A stretch of DNA of 64,000 nucleotides from Zopfochytrium polystomum (taxonomy: Eukaryota > Chytridiomycota > Chytridiomycetes > Chytridiales > Chytridiaceae): NCBI GenBank assembly GCA_025765615.1, contig JAIVFJ010000038.1:1-64000 (forward strand), given 5' to 3'. The translations under genes and the position numbers were made by a program. The notes under the pieces were generated by a model. The model had not been told where the DNA came from, ran no database searches, and saw only the letters and a program-made list of their open reading frames with translations. Below, piece by piece: positions 25,417 through 35,998 of this stretch (position 1 is its first letter; each line of letters opens with the position of its first letter).

Positions 25417-25799
25417 TCAACCACCCAACATCTTCTCCGGCTCCTCGCTCATCATCGCCTCGACCTCCGCCATCCTCCTGGCCTCGACCGCGTCCATCCG
25501 CAGTCGCACCCCGCCTTCATACACCGCGTCTCCCGCGCACACCAGCTCGACCCACTTTCCGCCGCGTAGCCGCGGGCACCCGGCCAGCAGCGCTTGCACG
25601 TCGTCTCCGTCCGGGATGTCGTCGTCGTCGGCGTCGTCGGAAGCCGGCGGTGGGCGCGGCAGCTCGCCGCGGGCGCCGACGAGGTACACGTCGACGGTTT
25701 CGAGGCGCGGGCAGGCCGCAAAGGCGCGGACGACGGTGCGGGAGCGGAAGACGGCGGCGGCGCGTGGGACCCAGCCCCGCGCGGTGCCATCGTTGTCGC

Positions 25800-25841
<42 letters not shown>

Positions 25842-27590
25842 TGCCAAAGTCGCCGTCGGCCTCGGCAAAGAGCTCAAACTCTGCCAGCCGCGGTGTGTGC
25901 GCGGCGACGAGGTCGGCGAGGGATTTCGCCTTGTCGCGGCGCCAGGCCCGCCAGGCGGCGGGGTCCTGGACAACTGCGCCGGGGGATGCGGCGGGGGGCG
26001 CGAGGGTGACGGAAAGCGCGATGGAATCGAGTTTAGCGGGTGCTACGACGGCGACGGCGGCCAATGCGTCGTCCCAGGGGAGCGGGGCTTCGTGAAAGTG
26101 CAGGCGGCGGAGCGCGGGCATTTGCGGCAGGCGAGAGCAGAACCATGCGGAGGAGCCGGTTGCGGAGGGGGGCAGGCTGACGCGGAGGGACTGGATGGAT
26201 GGGGCGCAGGCGTTGAGAACGGAGAGGAGGTCGGAGAGGAGGTCGGGAGATCGGTCGAGGGACAGTTCGCGGAGGCTGCCGAGGAACGGGATGAGGCGCT
26301 GCAGGACGCCGGCGGGGAGATGCTGCTCAAAGCCGATTGAAAGCGCACGAAGGTGTGGCGGCGGCGGCGTGGGGGCAGCGGGAGGGGGCGGTTCCTCGAG
26401 GCTGGCGAGCAGCGGCGGCCAGAACCACGACGTGCCGTAAAGGCTCAGTTCGTGTAGGCCGCGCAGGACGGCGCGGGCAGCGGGGGGTTCCGGGGGCGCC
26501 AGCCGCGCATCCCCGTCGTCGGCCTCTTCCTCCGGAAGCGGCGGGGGGTCGTTGTGGTAGCTGAACTGCAGCAGGTCGAGTGCGCGCAGGTTCGGCAGAC
26601 GCGCAAGGAAGCGCATCAGCGCGGCACGGTCGGGGGCGAGACTCTGTCGTCCATGTCCTCATTGTCGCCGCGGTGCAGGAGGAGCATTCGCAGGCCGGGG
26701 CAGGCGGCTAGGGCGCGCTCGACGACCCACGTGTTGACGCCACCGGGGCGCCACAAGAGCTCCAGGCCGCGCTTTGCGAGGAGTCCGAGGCGGGTCGGCG
26801 ACGCATCGGCGCCCGCCGTGGTGGGCGCGGCGCCAAAGGTGGCTGCGATGGCGAAGCGGATCTGGATGCGCGGGTTTCCGAGCGGCGGCGGGTACAGCCA
26901 GAGGATGGGGACGAAGGCGGCCGACCACGATCGGTTGACGCGAGCGGCCGCACTGAGCGTGGCAATGCGTGGGAGGGTGTTGAACCGGGCGACGCGGCGG
27001 GCGATTGCGTCGAGAATATCGTTGGGGAGATGCTGGGAATGCGGGGGTCTCGTTGGTGCGGTTTCTACCAGGGCATTGACTGAGGGAGATGCAAGCTTTG
27101 GTGTGGTGGCCGAATCGTCGTCCTCCAGCAGCAATGGCTTCAGCAGGGACACAGCAGACGAGCAGGCCGCCATCGCTGCGCTCACCGCATCCGGCTTCGT
27201 CTCTTCGACCGTCGTGGTTGTGTCTGGCGGGTGATCCGAGGTCTGGGCGGCCGCAGCAACGACGCACGACCGCAGGGCGTTGATGCAGTGCAACCGCACG
27301 GACGGGCCGAGGTGGTCAGTGATGCGGCGGGAATGGTGCGGTGGCGTGGGTGGAGTAGCCAAGACGCGGGCCTCTTCTAGCAGCGCGTCGATCATGAACG
27401 AGGCGATGGCCGGTCGTGCAAGATAGCGAGACGATCCGATCGCCGTCTGCGCGGTGGTATCGGCAGCAGCAGCAGCTGCATTGTCGGTCACTAGCACCGG
27501 GAGGACGGCAAGCCAGTCGTGCAGGGCGTCAGCGAGGATCGCCGCATCTACAAGTGCAAGTGGTACTGCTGCTGGTTCCTGGGCCATCAA
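25417..27590 (-). CDS. F-box / leucine-rich-repeat protein with one frame break
   Basis: Two overlapping minus-strand frames (27590-26616 and 26616-25417) join into one protein if one base is gained or lost near 26631-26640, where the plus strand has a GGGGG run. The first half has an F-box-like segment, LPNDILDAIARRVARF followed by AARVNRSWSAAFVPILW. The second half has leucine-rich segments such as LPNLRALDLL, LRGLHELSLY, LGSLRELSLD and MPALRRLHFH. A run of 13 Asp is encoded by a TCG-type repeat at about 25805-25845. F-box proteins recruit substrates to SCF ubiquitin ligases through the Skp1 contact; the LRR part would choose the substrate. The frame break could be an assembly error, because coding character is strong on both sides. 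Confidence 0.7.
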
Positions 27591-27923
27591 AAATGGGTGG
27601 GTGAAGTGACAAGGGGTGTATTTTAATGATAATAGCGCCTTTCATCTTCCCCTCGCTTGGGGGTGAGAGGGAGCGGCAACTACCCGCCCGACGAGAAGTA
27701 AAGTAAGAGGCATGCTCGAAACAAACAGTATGTGAAGAGTAACTCGGAACGACTGAGAGAGAACATCTTGCATGTCTGGTAGGAGGGATAAATGGGCGGA
27801 GGGCGTGGAGAAGGGTCTTGGGACCTGCGAGTGCCAGCACCCAACCTCTCTCGGGCAGCCGCTCACTCCCAGTCCTTGCCCACCCGCCGCACTTCACTTC
27901 CCGTTCCATTTAGCGCGCTTCCG

Positions 27924-28894
27924 TTATCTTCTCGCCGTCCCCACGCCCTCACCCGCCACAACATACTCCGCGACCGCCGGCATCTCATTCGACCCGCCCA
28001 AAATATCCAGCAGCCTAAAAATCGGCGCATAGTTCTTCCTCCCCTTTGCGTGGTGGACCTCGTGTTCCGCGGCAATGTCGGTCCTCGCGAACGGCAGCAC
28101 GGCAACGACCCAGCGGAGCGGCGACGCGAGGTACAGCAGCCAGTGGTCGAGGAAGCCTGCGTGCATGGTGTTGACCTCCATGATGACGGTGAAAGCTGGG
28201 AGGACAAAGATCCAGGGGTTGAAGCCAGCGGCGGGGGAGCAGAGGAGGGCGTCGGCGGCGTAGACCCACAGGACGAGTGCGGGGGTCGCGGCCAGGAGGT
28301 TTTCGACGTAGGTGACGGTGCGCGGGCGGGGTGGTTTACCGGGAGTGTTGTGGTGGTGGTGCCATTTGTGGAGGGTGCGATAGAGGAAGGGGACTTCGTG
28401 CATGGCGCGGTGGACAAAGTAGTAGTTTGCGTCAAAGAGGACGGTGAGGAGGACCATGCTGGCGGCGGCGCGGGGCGCGCTGAGGCGCCAGTCGACGGAG
28501 CCGGATGCGGCGGCTTGAAGGAAGAGGCGGGCGAGGAGGAGGAGGGGCGGGGTGGTCAATAGGGCCATAGGGGCTGGATTGGGTTGTTGTTCGGTTGTTG
28601 TTTGGAATTGGTTAGCGAATGGACCCGCTCACGGAATCGCGTAGTTGTTGCCATACCAATCTTTCCCCAGACCAGCCGGTCACTCTCATCGACGGGATCG
28701 CGGCGCTTGAGGACTTTGAGCTTGCTGTAGAGAAGGTGTGTCCACCATTCGAGCACAAGCATGTGGATCGCCGCGAAGAGGCCGCACGTGAAAGCGCCGG
28801 CAGCTGCGGTGGCAAGGACCAGCTGCACGGATGATGCGGGCGGCGCGGTAGCAGCGGCGAGGGCGGCAAGAGTCATTCGCAGGTTGAGTTGCAC
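27924..28894 (-). CDS. Fatty acid hydroxylase / sterol desaturase family protein
   Basis: Two exons, 28894-28657 and 28573-27924 (phase 1), give 295 residues. The histidine clusters of the family are present: HRAMH, HKWHHHHN, HAGFLDHW and HEVHHAKGRKNYAP, which together bind the di-iron centre of membrane C4-sterol oxidases, sterol desaturases and fatty acid hydroxylases. Hydrophobic stretches near the N-terminus (about residues 20-45), at the start of exon 2, and around the second histidine cluster fit an ER membrane protein of several spans. The length matches the family. The precise substrate (sterol or lipid) cannot be told from sequence alone. The gap 27591-27923 holds no further gene. 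Confidence 0.85.
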
Positions 28895-29804
28895 GCGATA
28901 GAGAGGGCGGTGAAGCTGCTACCAACGCAAAAATCGAACGCCTGAGTGAGATCCCAGTCTCGGGTGCGTTGGAATAAATACTCGTTGGACATCAATTGAA
29001 AACAACGCCACGATATTTGCACCAAGTGCCTAATCGCCGTGAGTTATCCGAGTTGAGACAGAGACAGAGACAGAGACAGAGACAGAGACAGAGACAGAGA
29101 CAGAGACAGAGACAGAGACAGAGACAGGCAGAGACGGAGACAGAGACGGAGACAGAGAGGCCGACTGGGCGTTGGCGTTGCCGGCGGATGTTCCAAAAAC
29201 TCCGACGCTTTTTCGGACACATCTGTCGAATCAGCACACCAAACCAGACCAAATCGAATGCATGAACGTCAGGTAAAGAGTACTTCTGCTCGATCTATTG
29301 TCAGCGGGTAAGTAATCAGGCTATCTCTTTGGTTTGGGCAAAGTCAACGAAAAGGACCCGAGAATCAGATATGTCTCTTGAAATTTTTGAGCCTACTTTT
29401 GAAGAGAAGAGGTGTCCCGCTAAGGGTCTACGGGGTGAATGCTGGTTTCTAGGTTGGAAGGTTGCTAAGTGAAGGGTGTGGGCAGAAGATACTTCTGTTA
29501 TATTTATAGTCAGTGAGGTACTATTCACTGAGGAGCAGGGCAAGGAACCAAGAAATACGAGCCGTCCACGTGACACTTAAATCCTAGCAACTTTTCTTTA
29601 TTTCGAACCTTCTTTCGATGGAAAAGGCAAAACACTGACCTGCGAGGTCATGAGGACTCGAGAATTTTGAAATGACATAAAAGTTTGGTGTGGAAAATAA
29701 TGTTCGTTTCTCCAACCAATTAGTGGTAGGTAAAGGAACAGAAAAGTAAAGTTGGCAAAGTAATACGATGGTACTTCTAAAGAGGCGCATATGTTTTTTT
29801 TTTC
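28895..29804. other. Intergenic stretch with GAGACA hexanucleotide repeat
   Basis: About 12 units of GAGACA lie at 29055-29127, followed by degenerate GAGACG units to 29156. No convincing gene is found; short frames on both strands lack family features. Confidence 0.6.
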
Positions 29805-31610
29805 TCACTGTGCGAGCCACTTGGCATGGATTGCAAAGATTTGGTCCAAGATCGAGACGAAGTAAGGACTGTTTGACGGTCGGCGCCCTCTTGTTTCGTC
29901 GCAGTGGTGTCCGCCCTCAATCAAGATAACGTCCTGCCCAGGGCGACCCGTTGCGTTGAAAATGCCGAGATTGTGCCACGGGTCCAACACGCCATTCACA
30001 AACAAAATGTTTGACGCCTTGATGTTGAGGCCGCCCCAGTACGAGTTGGTGCCGCGGATATCCGGCGCCTCGTACGTGTCGTCGAGTAGAACGGACCTGC
30101 ACACCCACTTCTCGTAGTCCTGGTTGACGTACTTTGAGTACACGGAGTGGTCTTCGATGCGCTGGCCGCGCGGCACTGCGTTCTGGAAGTAGCCAAACTC
30201 GCGGCAGTACTGGTGCGTCCAGAGCCTGTCGGTGTTGCTGTACGACGTGTCGTTCCCATTGAAGTCGGCGTTGTACCCTTCAGTCCAGGTCGAGTTGGTG
30301 CCGGTGACCCCTCCCTTGACGGACGCGCGGTACTTAAAGAGGGTGCGCAGCTCCTCCAACAGGCGGGCGGGGGTCGCGGCGGGGTCGGTGAAGGCCGGGA
30401 ACTGGCCGGACGCGCAGATGGCATTGAGGTAAGTGGTGTTTCCATTGAGGAATCTGCGGTCGTCGCCGGACTGCACAGACCCGGAGAGGAGTCCGGTGAC
30501 GCCGCTGGTAAAGTCGCCAATGTGGCGGACGTTGCCCATCCAGAACGAGTCCTTGAACGCCTGGAGGCCCGCGGCGTCCTTGTGGACGAAGAAGCCGTCG
30601 AGCTGCCGGTCAAACTCCTTGACGGCGTTGGTCCAGCCCGTGATGCACGCCTTGCTGCCGTACGGGCCCATCTGCGGGACCGAAATGTCGACTTGCTTCG
30701 AGTACTCCCAAAAGTCGGATTTAGCCTTGAGCGGAGCGGACGACGAGTGGGCGGCGAAGATGACGTCCGGGTGCTTGTCCCGCACCCAGGCGGCCAGGTT
30801 TCCGGCGTACGAGCCGCCTTGGGCGATCACCTTTTGCTTCGACAGGTCGATCTTGTATTGGGGGAAGAAAGTCGGAGCTTGCTTGATAAAGTAGGCGGCA
30901 TCCTCGACGGCTTGTTTTGCGTTCAAGAGCTTGAGCGACTCGGCGGAAAAGTCAGGGGTTGGGCTGGAGCGACCGTTGGTTCCTACGCAAAAGGACGGTT
31001 CAAGGCAAGCGTCGTAAGTGGGTGGTAAAAGGAGGCGGCATTTGTCACAGCACCACACGAAGGACGTCCAGGGCAACTCACCGTAGAATCTGTGCTCGAG
31101 GGCGAGAACCAGTCCATCGAAGGTCTGAGCCAGCTGCGCCACGAGACCCATCGTGGGGTAAAAGTCGTCAAGCTCGCTCTCTCCTTTGATGTAGAAGAAG
31201 ATGGGGCCGCCAGGCTTGTAAAATTGGTCGACGACGATGTAATACTGCTGGAAGACGTCGGAGCCGTTTATCCCACGTTGCGAGCCAAAGTGGTCGACGA
31301 TTTGCGGGAAGAACCCGTCCTTGGACGTCGGGATTATGAAGTCAGACGGAATCGGCTCGGCAAAAATCGCACTGAGTTGAGACGGGTTAGTGATGCGTTC
31401 GAATGAGATTTGCTTTAAGCCATGATTATGTGGGAGGACTGGTGAATCCTTACGCTTCAACGCTTCTTTGGACTAAGTTGGGGTTGTTGAAGCCGAAGGC
31501 GGGGATCGCGCAGATGAGAGGGCGGCCATGACCGCCACCGAGGCGACGGCGGCAGTGCTCACTGCGGTGACAAAGCGCGCGGGGCGCAACGAGGTCCTTG
31601 GGGAGAGCAT
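29805..31610 (-). CDS. Serine carboxypeptidase S28 (Pro-Xaa carboxypeptidase-like)
   Basis: Exons 31371-31082 and 30982-29805 are well supported, with an exon 1 ending at 31454. The family catalytic triad is visible: Ser in GGSYAGNLAAWVR, Asp in NGVLDPWHNLG and His in GGHHCDE. EHRFYG and several N-x-[ST] sites fit a glycosylated secreted or vacuolar enzyme that cuts after proline or removes dipeptides. The N-terminal exon is uncertain: an ATG at 31610 opens a signal-peptide-like stretch with FVTAVSTAAVASVAVMAAL, but that frame ends one base out of phase with the NNPNLVQRSVEA codons before the GTAAGG donor, so an indel or an unrecognised intron is likely there. The 99-base intron 30983-31081 is a multiple of three without stops. 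Confidence 0.85.
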
Positions 31611-32280
31611 GACGCTGATGATGGGAATGTGCTCAATTAAGGGTGGGTTGTTGTTTGGATGGCGTGTTGACCGTTTTATAGGCGTTTTGAAGGAAAGACA
31701 GGTGGAGAGGGAGGAGAGACACTCCGTTTGACGGTGTGGAAGGTGGCTGGATTTGGAAAAGGAACTTTCGCGGGGAAAGCATAATCCCCCAACACCTGAT
31801 CAGGCAAGAAACTGCGCATTTCAATTTTAGGCCGTTCAAAAGACAAGGACGAATTGTGCAAGAATCCCCGAGCGGGTCGGTTGTGTGTGGACAGGACAAA
31901 AATGGCTGACAAGGACAGCCCTCAACAACGCGCCAACAGTGGCGCTGGTATGGTGCCGTGCTGCATCCCCTAATTCCCTTCCATTTTTATTTTTATCGTA
32001 AACTCAAATAATCTACGCCGGCGAAACAATAGGTTGAATATATTTCTGCCACCTGCCGCAGTCTTACAGTACCACTACCATCTCTCCTCGCCTGAAGGCA
32101 GCCAAAAGACCAGCTAGCAAAAACAACTGGAACTGGGTCGGTCAAGTGTAATTACTGCAATGAACTTCAAGTCACGTTGCAACGTGTGTCAGTCAATTCC
32201 GGAGGACAAGCGTGTGTTGGTGAATTGCAGCAAATTTTTTGCACTTGACCGTGCCAGAGGGAACCAAATTAGTATATGTG
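31611..32280. other. Intergenic stretch, no gene seen
   Basis: Upstream of the S28 gene; probably includes its promoter. No clear element is recognised. Confidence 0.4.
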
Positions 32281-32787
32281 TTCCCTCTCCCCCACCCCTG
32301 AAATGCCTCCGCCCCCCCCCACCCCCTTGCTTTGCTACCTGGAATGTGGGCCAAATCTTGCCTCCAAATGTATTTCAATCCTGGAATGGATGACGTCAAC
32401 TGGCACAATCATCCTCGCACTTCAAGAGACTGCCCTGGCTGCTCTGCTGCTAATGCCACACATGTGATCCACCAACACTCCTCAAATAACTACATGGGTA
32501 TTTTCACTGACGCTTCAACATGCTGGTGTCGGCTTCATTTTGGCATCTTCCTTTTACCACCACATCACCAAAACCAGCCAACACAACACCAGAGGACTTG
32601 CCATTACCCTCTCCTTCCTCAATCACCGTCTCTTCTTCTGTTCTGTCTACTGGCCTGCTTCTCAGCTGTCCCCGGAAACCGCGCCCCTCCAAGAGTGGTG
32701 TCCAACCTACTCAACCACGACTCCGCCCAGCATCACCCAGCTTATTGGTTCGGTGACTAGAATGCTCTTATCTCTCCCCTCGATCAT

Positions 32788-33155
32788 TGTCAGGAACATT
32801 GCAGGACAAGGCAAGGCAAGGCAGAGAAGGAACTGAGAGGAGTGATGATTGTATTGGAAACAATAATTCACTTGAGGGATGGGACAGGTCCCCCATCCCC
32901 CTTTTATACCTTTTGAGAGTGTTCCTTGTCAAGACTCCAAGAAAGTTCCAGAAAGAGCAATTAGTAATACAATGATACCAATGATACCAATGACAACAAG
33001 ACAAGTCAGGAAAGCAAAGAAGGTTCCAGAAGGTTCCACAAGGTTCCATGAAGGAATGTTCTAGAAGTTTCCAGAAGGTTCCAGAAGGTTCCAGAAGGTT
33101 CCATGAAGGAATGTTCTAGAAGGTTCCAGAGGTTTCCAGAGGGTGATTCATAACA
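32788..33155 (-). repeat. 3' LTR of the chromovirus
   Basis: Starts TG and ends CA in element orientation. Contains repeated AGGTTCCAGA / AAGGTTCC motifs near one end. Same length and sequence as the LTR at 35631-35998. Confidence 0.95.
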
Positions 33156-34751
33156 TCATCTCCCCCTTTTAGGCCTCTTCTGCAACTTGGTGGGGTACCT
33201 GGTCTTGAGCTCGAGCAGAAGGTCTTGGCAGTGAGTGAGGTTTGACTCAGGCTCCCAGGTGTTGTCAGCATCTGAGTAACCTTTCCACTTAACAAGGAAC
33301 TTGAGTGTTCTTCCAAACCACTTGGCATCCAAGATTTGTTCAACCTCAAATTCCTCTTCACCTTCTACCTCAACTGGAGGAGGAGGAGGAACAACTCTGC
33401 CTGGAATGGAATTGGCCACAAACTTCTCTAAAAGGCTGACATGGAAAACTGGGTGGATCTTCATGGATGCAGGGAGATCCAGCTTGAAGGTGACTGGATT
33501 GATTTGCTCCAAGATCTTGAAAGGTCTCAACTTGAGGTTGTCTAGCTTGGGACTTGGTCTTTTGGACTGCAAGTTCTTCCTCATGCCTGGCCAGTAAAAG
33601 TCTCTGGAAACAAGCTCATATGTCTTGTGCTCTCCTGGGTGTCCAGCTGTTGCTGCATCATGCCTTGTCTTGAGTATCTCAAGTTTTTCCTCTTCTTGGC
33701 TGATTTGAATCTTGTGAGGCTTGGGGTCCTTGGAAATAGCATGGGCCCACACACTGTCAGGAAGCAGTGAAAGGTGTGTCTTGGATGGTGGGGTGAAACC
33801 ATCTCCCCCTTCAGGTGCAAGGTCTGTCCTTCTGTGCTCATCAGCAGTGGGGCTTGAATTGTTGACTGGGAACTGTGATTCTTGAATCTTTGACTGAGGG
33901 TTCTGTTCTTGGCAAAGACTGTGAGCTGTGGAGCTTGAATCTTGAACTTGGACTGTGAACTGTGGTACTTGAATCTTTGACTGTGGGTTCTGTGAACTAC
34001 AGACTTGGCCATGACTGTGAGCTCTATGAGCTGTGCTGGAATCTTGACTATGAACTGTGAACTGTGAAACTTGAATCTTGGCTGGGATCTGTGAGCTGCA
34101 GGCTGATACTGGAGCTGTCATTTGTGGTTGACCTTGGATACTAGGCTGAGAGCCTTGAATCAGGGACTTGAGAGCATGAGACTTGGAGGCTTGACTTGAG
34201 TTTTGGGTGACTGTTCCAATTGGTGGAGGTTGGACTTGACCAGTGACCCAATCAATGGCAGGGTTCTGGGCTTGCAGCCATGGTAATCCCAGGATGACAG
34301 AGAATGTGGGTGAGCCAAGATTCAATACTTCCAGGTTGACCATGGATGGTGGAAAGTCTTGGATGTGGAGGTTTAGCTTGGTTTCATGGCTGATTTCCTT
34401 GAACAGAGCATGATTGGCAAAGTGGACCTTGAGGGGTGTGGATTTCTTGATCGTAGGAATGGCACAAGACTTGGCAAGGGTGGCATCAATGATGTTGCAG
34501 GATGATCCAGAGTCTATAAGGGCCTTGGTTGTGATGGTTGACTTGGGTGAGAGTTGAATCTTGACATCCATGGTGAGTTGGTGGGGCTTGGAATCTGAGG
34601 TGTTTGTGGTGCTGGTGGTGGTGATGAAACAGGGGCAGCTTGGAGGAGGGTCCAGGGAATTGCCCCTCAGTGAGCCTGGACCTGGGAGTTTGGGTGCTTC
34701 TTCCTTGGGCAGTCCTTGACAGCATGCTCCTTGGAGCCACAGTAAAAACAC
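33156..34751 (-). CDS. Fused protease - integrase ends - chromodomain protein
   Basis: One open frame of about 530 codons, in the -1 frame relative to gag and overlapping its end (34667-34751). No ATG is needed if it is expressed by frameshifting. It begins with an aspartic protease (ALIDSGSSCNII, then ILGLPWL and NPAIDW). A linker of repeated SQNPQSKIQ-type units follows. Then comes part of the integrase zinc-binding domain (LKTRHDAATAGHPGEHKTY, DFYWPGMRKN), then directly the integrase C-terminal GPY/F-like region (LRPFKILEQINPVTFKLDLP) and a chromodomain (EQILDAKWF, LKFLVKWKGYSDADNTWEP). Reverse transcriptase, RNase H and the DDE integrase core are deleted without breaking the frame. The chromodomain would direct insertion to marked chromatin. 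Confidence 0.85.
   Translation of the reverse strand: MFLLWLQGACCQGLPKEEAPKLPGPGSLRGNSLDPPPSCPCFITTTSTTNTSDSKPHQLTMDVKIQLSPKSTITTKALIDSGSSCNIIDATLAKSCAIPTIKKSTPLKVHFANHALFKEISHETKLNLHIQDFPPSMVNLEVLNLGSPTFSVILGLPWLQAQNPAIDWVTGQVQPPPIGTVTQNSSQASKSHALKSLIQGSQPSIQGQPQMTAPVSACSSQIPAKIQVSQFTVHSQDSSTAHRAHSHGQVCSSQNPQSKIQVPQFTVQVQDSSSTAHSLCQEQNPQSKIQESQFPVNNSSPTADEHRRTDLAPEGGDGFTPPSKTHLSLLPDSVWAHAISKDPKPHKIQISQEEEKLEILKTRHDAATAGHPGEHKTYELVSRDFYWPGMRKNLQSKRPSPKLDNLKLRPFKILEQINPVTFKLDLPASMKIHPVFHVSLLEKFVANSIPGRVVPPPPPVEVEGEEEFEVEQILDAKWFGRTLKFLVKWKGYSDADNTWEPESNLTHCQDLLLELKTRYPTKLQKRPKRGR
33159..33170 (-). promoter_or_regulatory. Polypurine tract
   Basis: In element orientation the sequence AAAAGGGGGAGATGA lies next to the 3' LTR, the expected site of plus-strand priming. 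Confidence 0.8.
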
Positions 34752-35590
34752 AGTCCCTGCTGGGCCCTCCTTGTTTTCTCCTCTTGGCTCAGAGGACCCT
34801 TAGGAAGTGTCTCAACTGCATCCACTTGCATGGGTTCAGGAACTGTAAGAGCTTGAGGAACTGGGGTAGGTCTTGATGTAGTTCCTACTTGTCTTTGCTT
34901 CAGCCTCTTGGAGTAGAGTCTGTTGTCAATCTTGATGGCAAGGAGAATGTACTCTTCCAAGGTCTCAGGGATGTGCAGAGACTGGGAGAGCATGTCCTGG
35001 ATAGACTCATGGAGACCATCATGGTACAGCTCCATCAGAGCTGCATCATTGTATCCAGAGTCTCTGGCTAGTTGCTTGAATTGGTTGGTGTAGGCCACAC
35101 AAGATTGCTTTCCTTGCTTGATGTGCTTGAGCTTGGATCTTGCTGTCCAAGATGCGTAGGGGTCACCAAAGGTAGCTTCCAGCCCCTCCCAGAGCTCTTG
35201 CAGGGTGGTGGGTGTGCTTGGGAGAGATCTGTACCATGATTGAGCTTGACCAGACAGGAGGGTGCTTGTGAAAAGAACCTTGACTTGCTCACTGGGAAAT
35301 CTTGAAGGTTGGAGAAGGATGACATTCTCCACAGTGGCCATGAAGTTCCTAAGGTCTTTGGCCAGCCCAGTGAACTTGTCAGGGCTGGGAACCTTGGGCT
35401 CTCTTGCTTGGTTGGCTTGAGGCAGGGGAAGAGCTTGATGTTCTTGTTGGTGGAGTTGTTGTTGAAGCTGGTGCTGCTGGTGAAGGACTTGTTCTTGAAG
35501 TTGGTGTGTCTGTCTTGAGAGGGCTTGTAATTGGTCCATCAAGGCTTGGAAGGCAGTTGCATCAGGGAAGGTGTTGTTTGGGTCAGACAT
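34667..35590 (-). CDS. Gag protein of the chromovirus
   Basis: A 307-codon frame starting at an ATG 41 bases inside the 5' LTR boundary. A Gln/His/Leu-rich coiled-coil stretch at about residues 18-55 precedes the capsid-like core (FTGLAKDLRNFMATVEN, SGQAQSWYRSL, LWEGLEATFGDP). The nucleocapsid ends with a zinc knuckle CFYCGSKEHAVKDC (CX2CX4HX4C). Structural protein of the virus-like particle. Intact, so it could package helper-dependent RNA. Confidence 0.9.
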   Translation of the reverse strand: MSDPNNTFPDATAFQALMDQLQALSRQTHQLQEQVLHQQHQLQQQLHQQEHQALPLPQANQAREPKVPSPDKFTGLAKDLRNFMATVENVILLQPSRFPSEQVKVLFTSTLLSGQAQSWYRSLPSTPTTLQELWEGLEATFGDPYASWTARSKLKHIKQGKQSCVAYTNQFKQLARDSGYNDAALMELYHDGLHESIQDMLSQSLHIPETLEEYILLAIKIDNRLYSKRLKQRQVGTTSRPTPVPQALTVPEPMQVDAVETLPKGPLSQEEKTRRAQQGLCFYCGSKEHAVKDCPRKKHPNSQVQAH

Positions 35591-35617
35591 GATGGCAGAG
35601 AGTAGTGGGAGAGGGTG

Positions 35618-35628
35618 AAGTGAATTAT
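35618..35628 (-). promoter_or_regulatory. Primer binding site, predicted self-priming
   Basis: Two bases inside the 5' LTR, the element strand reads ATAATTCACTT. It is not complementary to a typical tRNA 3' end (no TGG). It is exactly complementary to AAGTGAATTAT (35706-35716) in the LTR, predicted to be at or near the RNA 5' end. Confidence 0.65.
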
Positions 35629-35630
35629 GA

Positions 35631-35998
35631 TGTCAGGAACATTGCAGGACAAGGCAAGGCAAGGCAGAGAAGGAACTGAGAGGAGTGATGATTGTATTGG
35701 AAACAATAATTCACTTGAGGGATGGGACAGGTCCCCCATCCCCCTTTTATACCTTTTGAGAGTGTTCCTTGTCAAGACTCCAAGAAAGTTCCAGAAAGAG
35801 CAATTAGTAATACAATGATACCAATGATACCAATGACAACAAGACAAGTCAGGAAAGCAAAGAAGGTTCCAGAAGGTTCCACAAGGTTCCATGAAGGAAT
35901 GTTCTAGAAGTTTCCAGAAGGTTCCAGAAGGTTCCAGAAGGTTCCATGAAGGAATGTTCTAGAAGGTTCCAGAGGTTTCCAGAGGGTGATTCATAACA
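35631..35998 (-). repeat. 5' LTR of the chromovirus with TATA box
   Basis: On the minus strand TATAAAAG (35751-35744) lies about 30-35 bases upstream of AAGTGAATTAT, which marks the likely transcription start near 35716-35720. Confidence 0.9.

Larger units (their letters stand above)
32788..35998 (-). mobile_element. Young non-autonomous Ty3-type chromovirus
   Basis: Two 368-base LTRs, which look identical by eye, flank a 2.5-kb interior. The target duplication ATCAT is present at 32783-32787 and 35999-36003. The element reads right to left: 5' LTR at 35631-35998, gag, a fused pro / integrase-end / chromodomain frame, polypurine tract, 3' LTR at 32788-33155. Reverse transcriptase, RNase H and the integrase core are absent, so it would need a helper copy. 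Identical LTRs and an intact target duplication imply recent insertion. The insertion point lies inside the endonuclease of a LINE. Confidence 0.92.

Noticed and set aside
27792..28562. Plus-strand frame of 256 codons
   Set aside because: Antisense to the fatty acid hydroxylase exon, whose histidine clusters fix the true strand.
30147..31028. Plus-strand frame of 293 codons
   Set aside because: Antisense to the conserved S28 peptidase exon; no motifs of its own.
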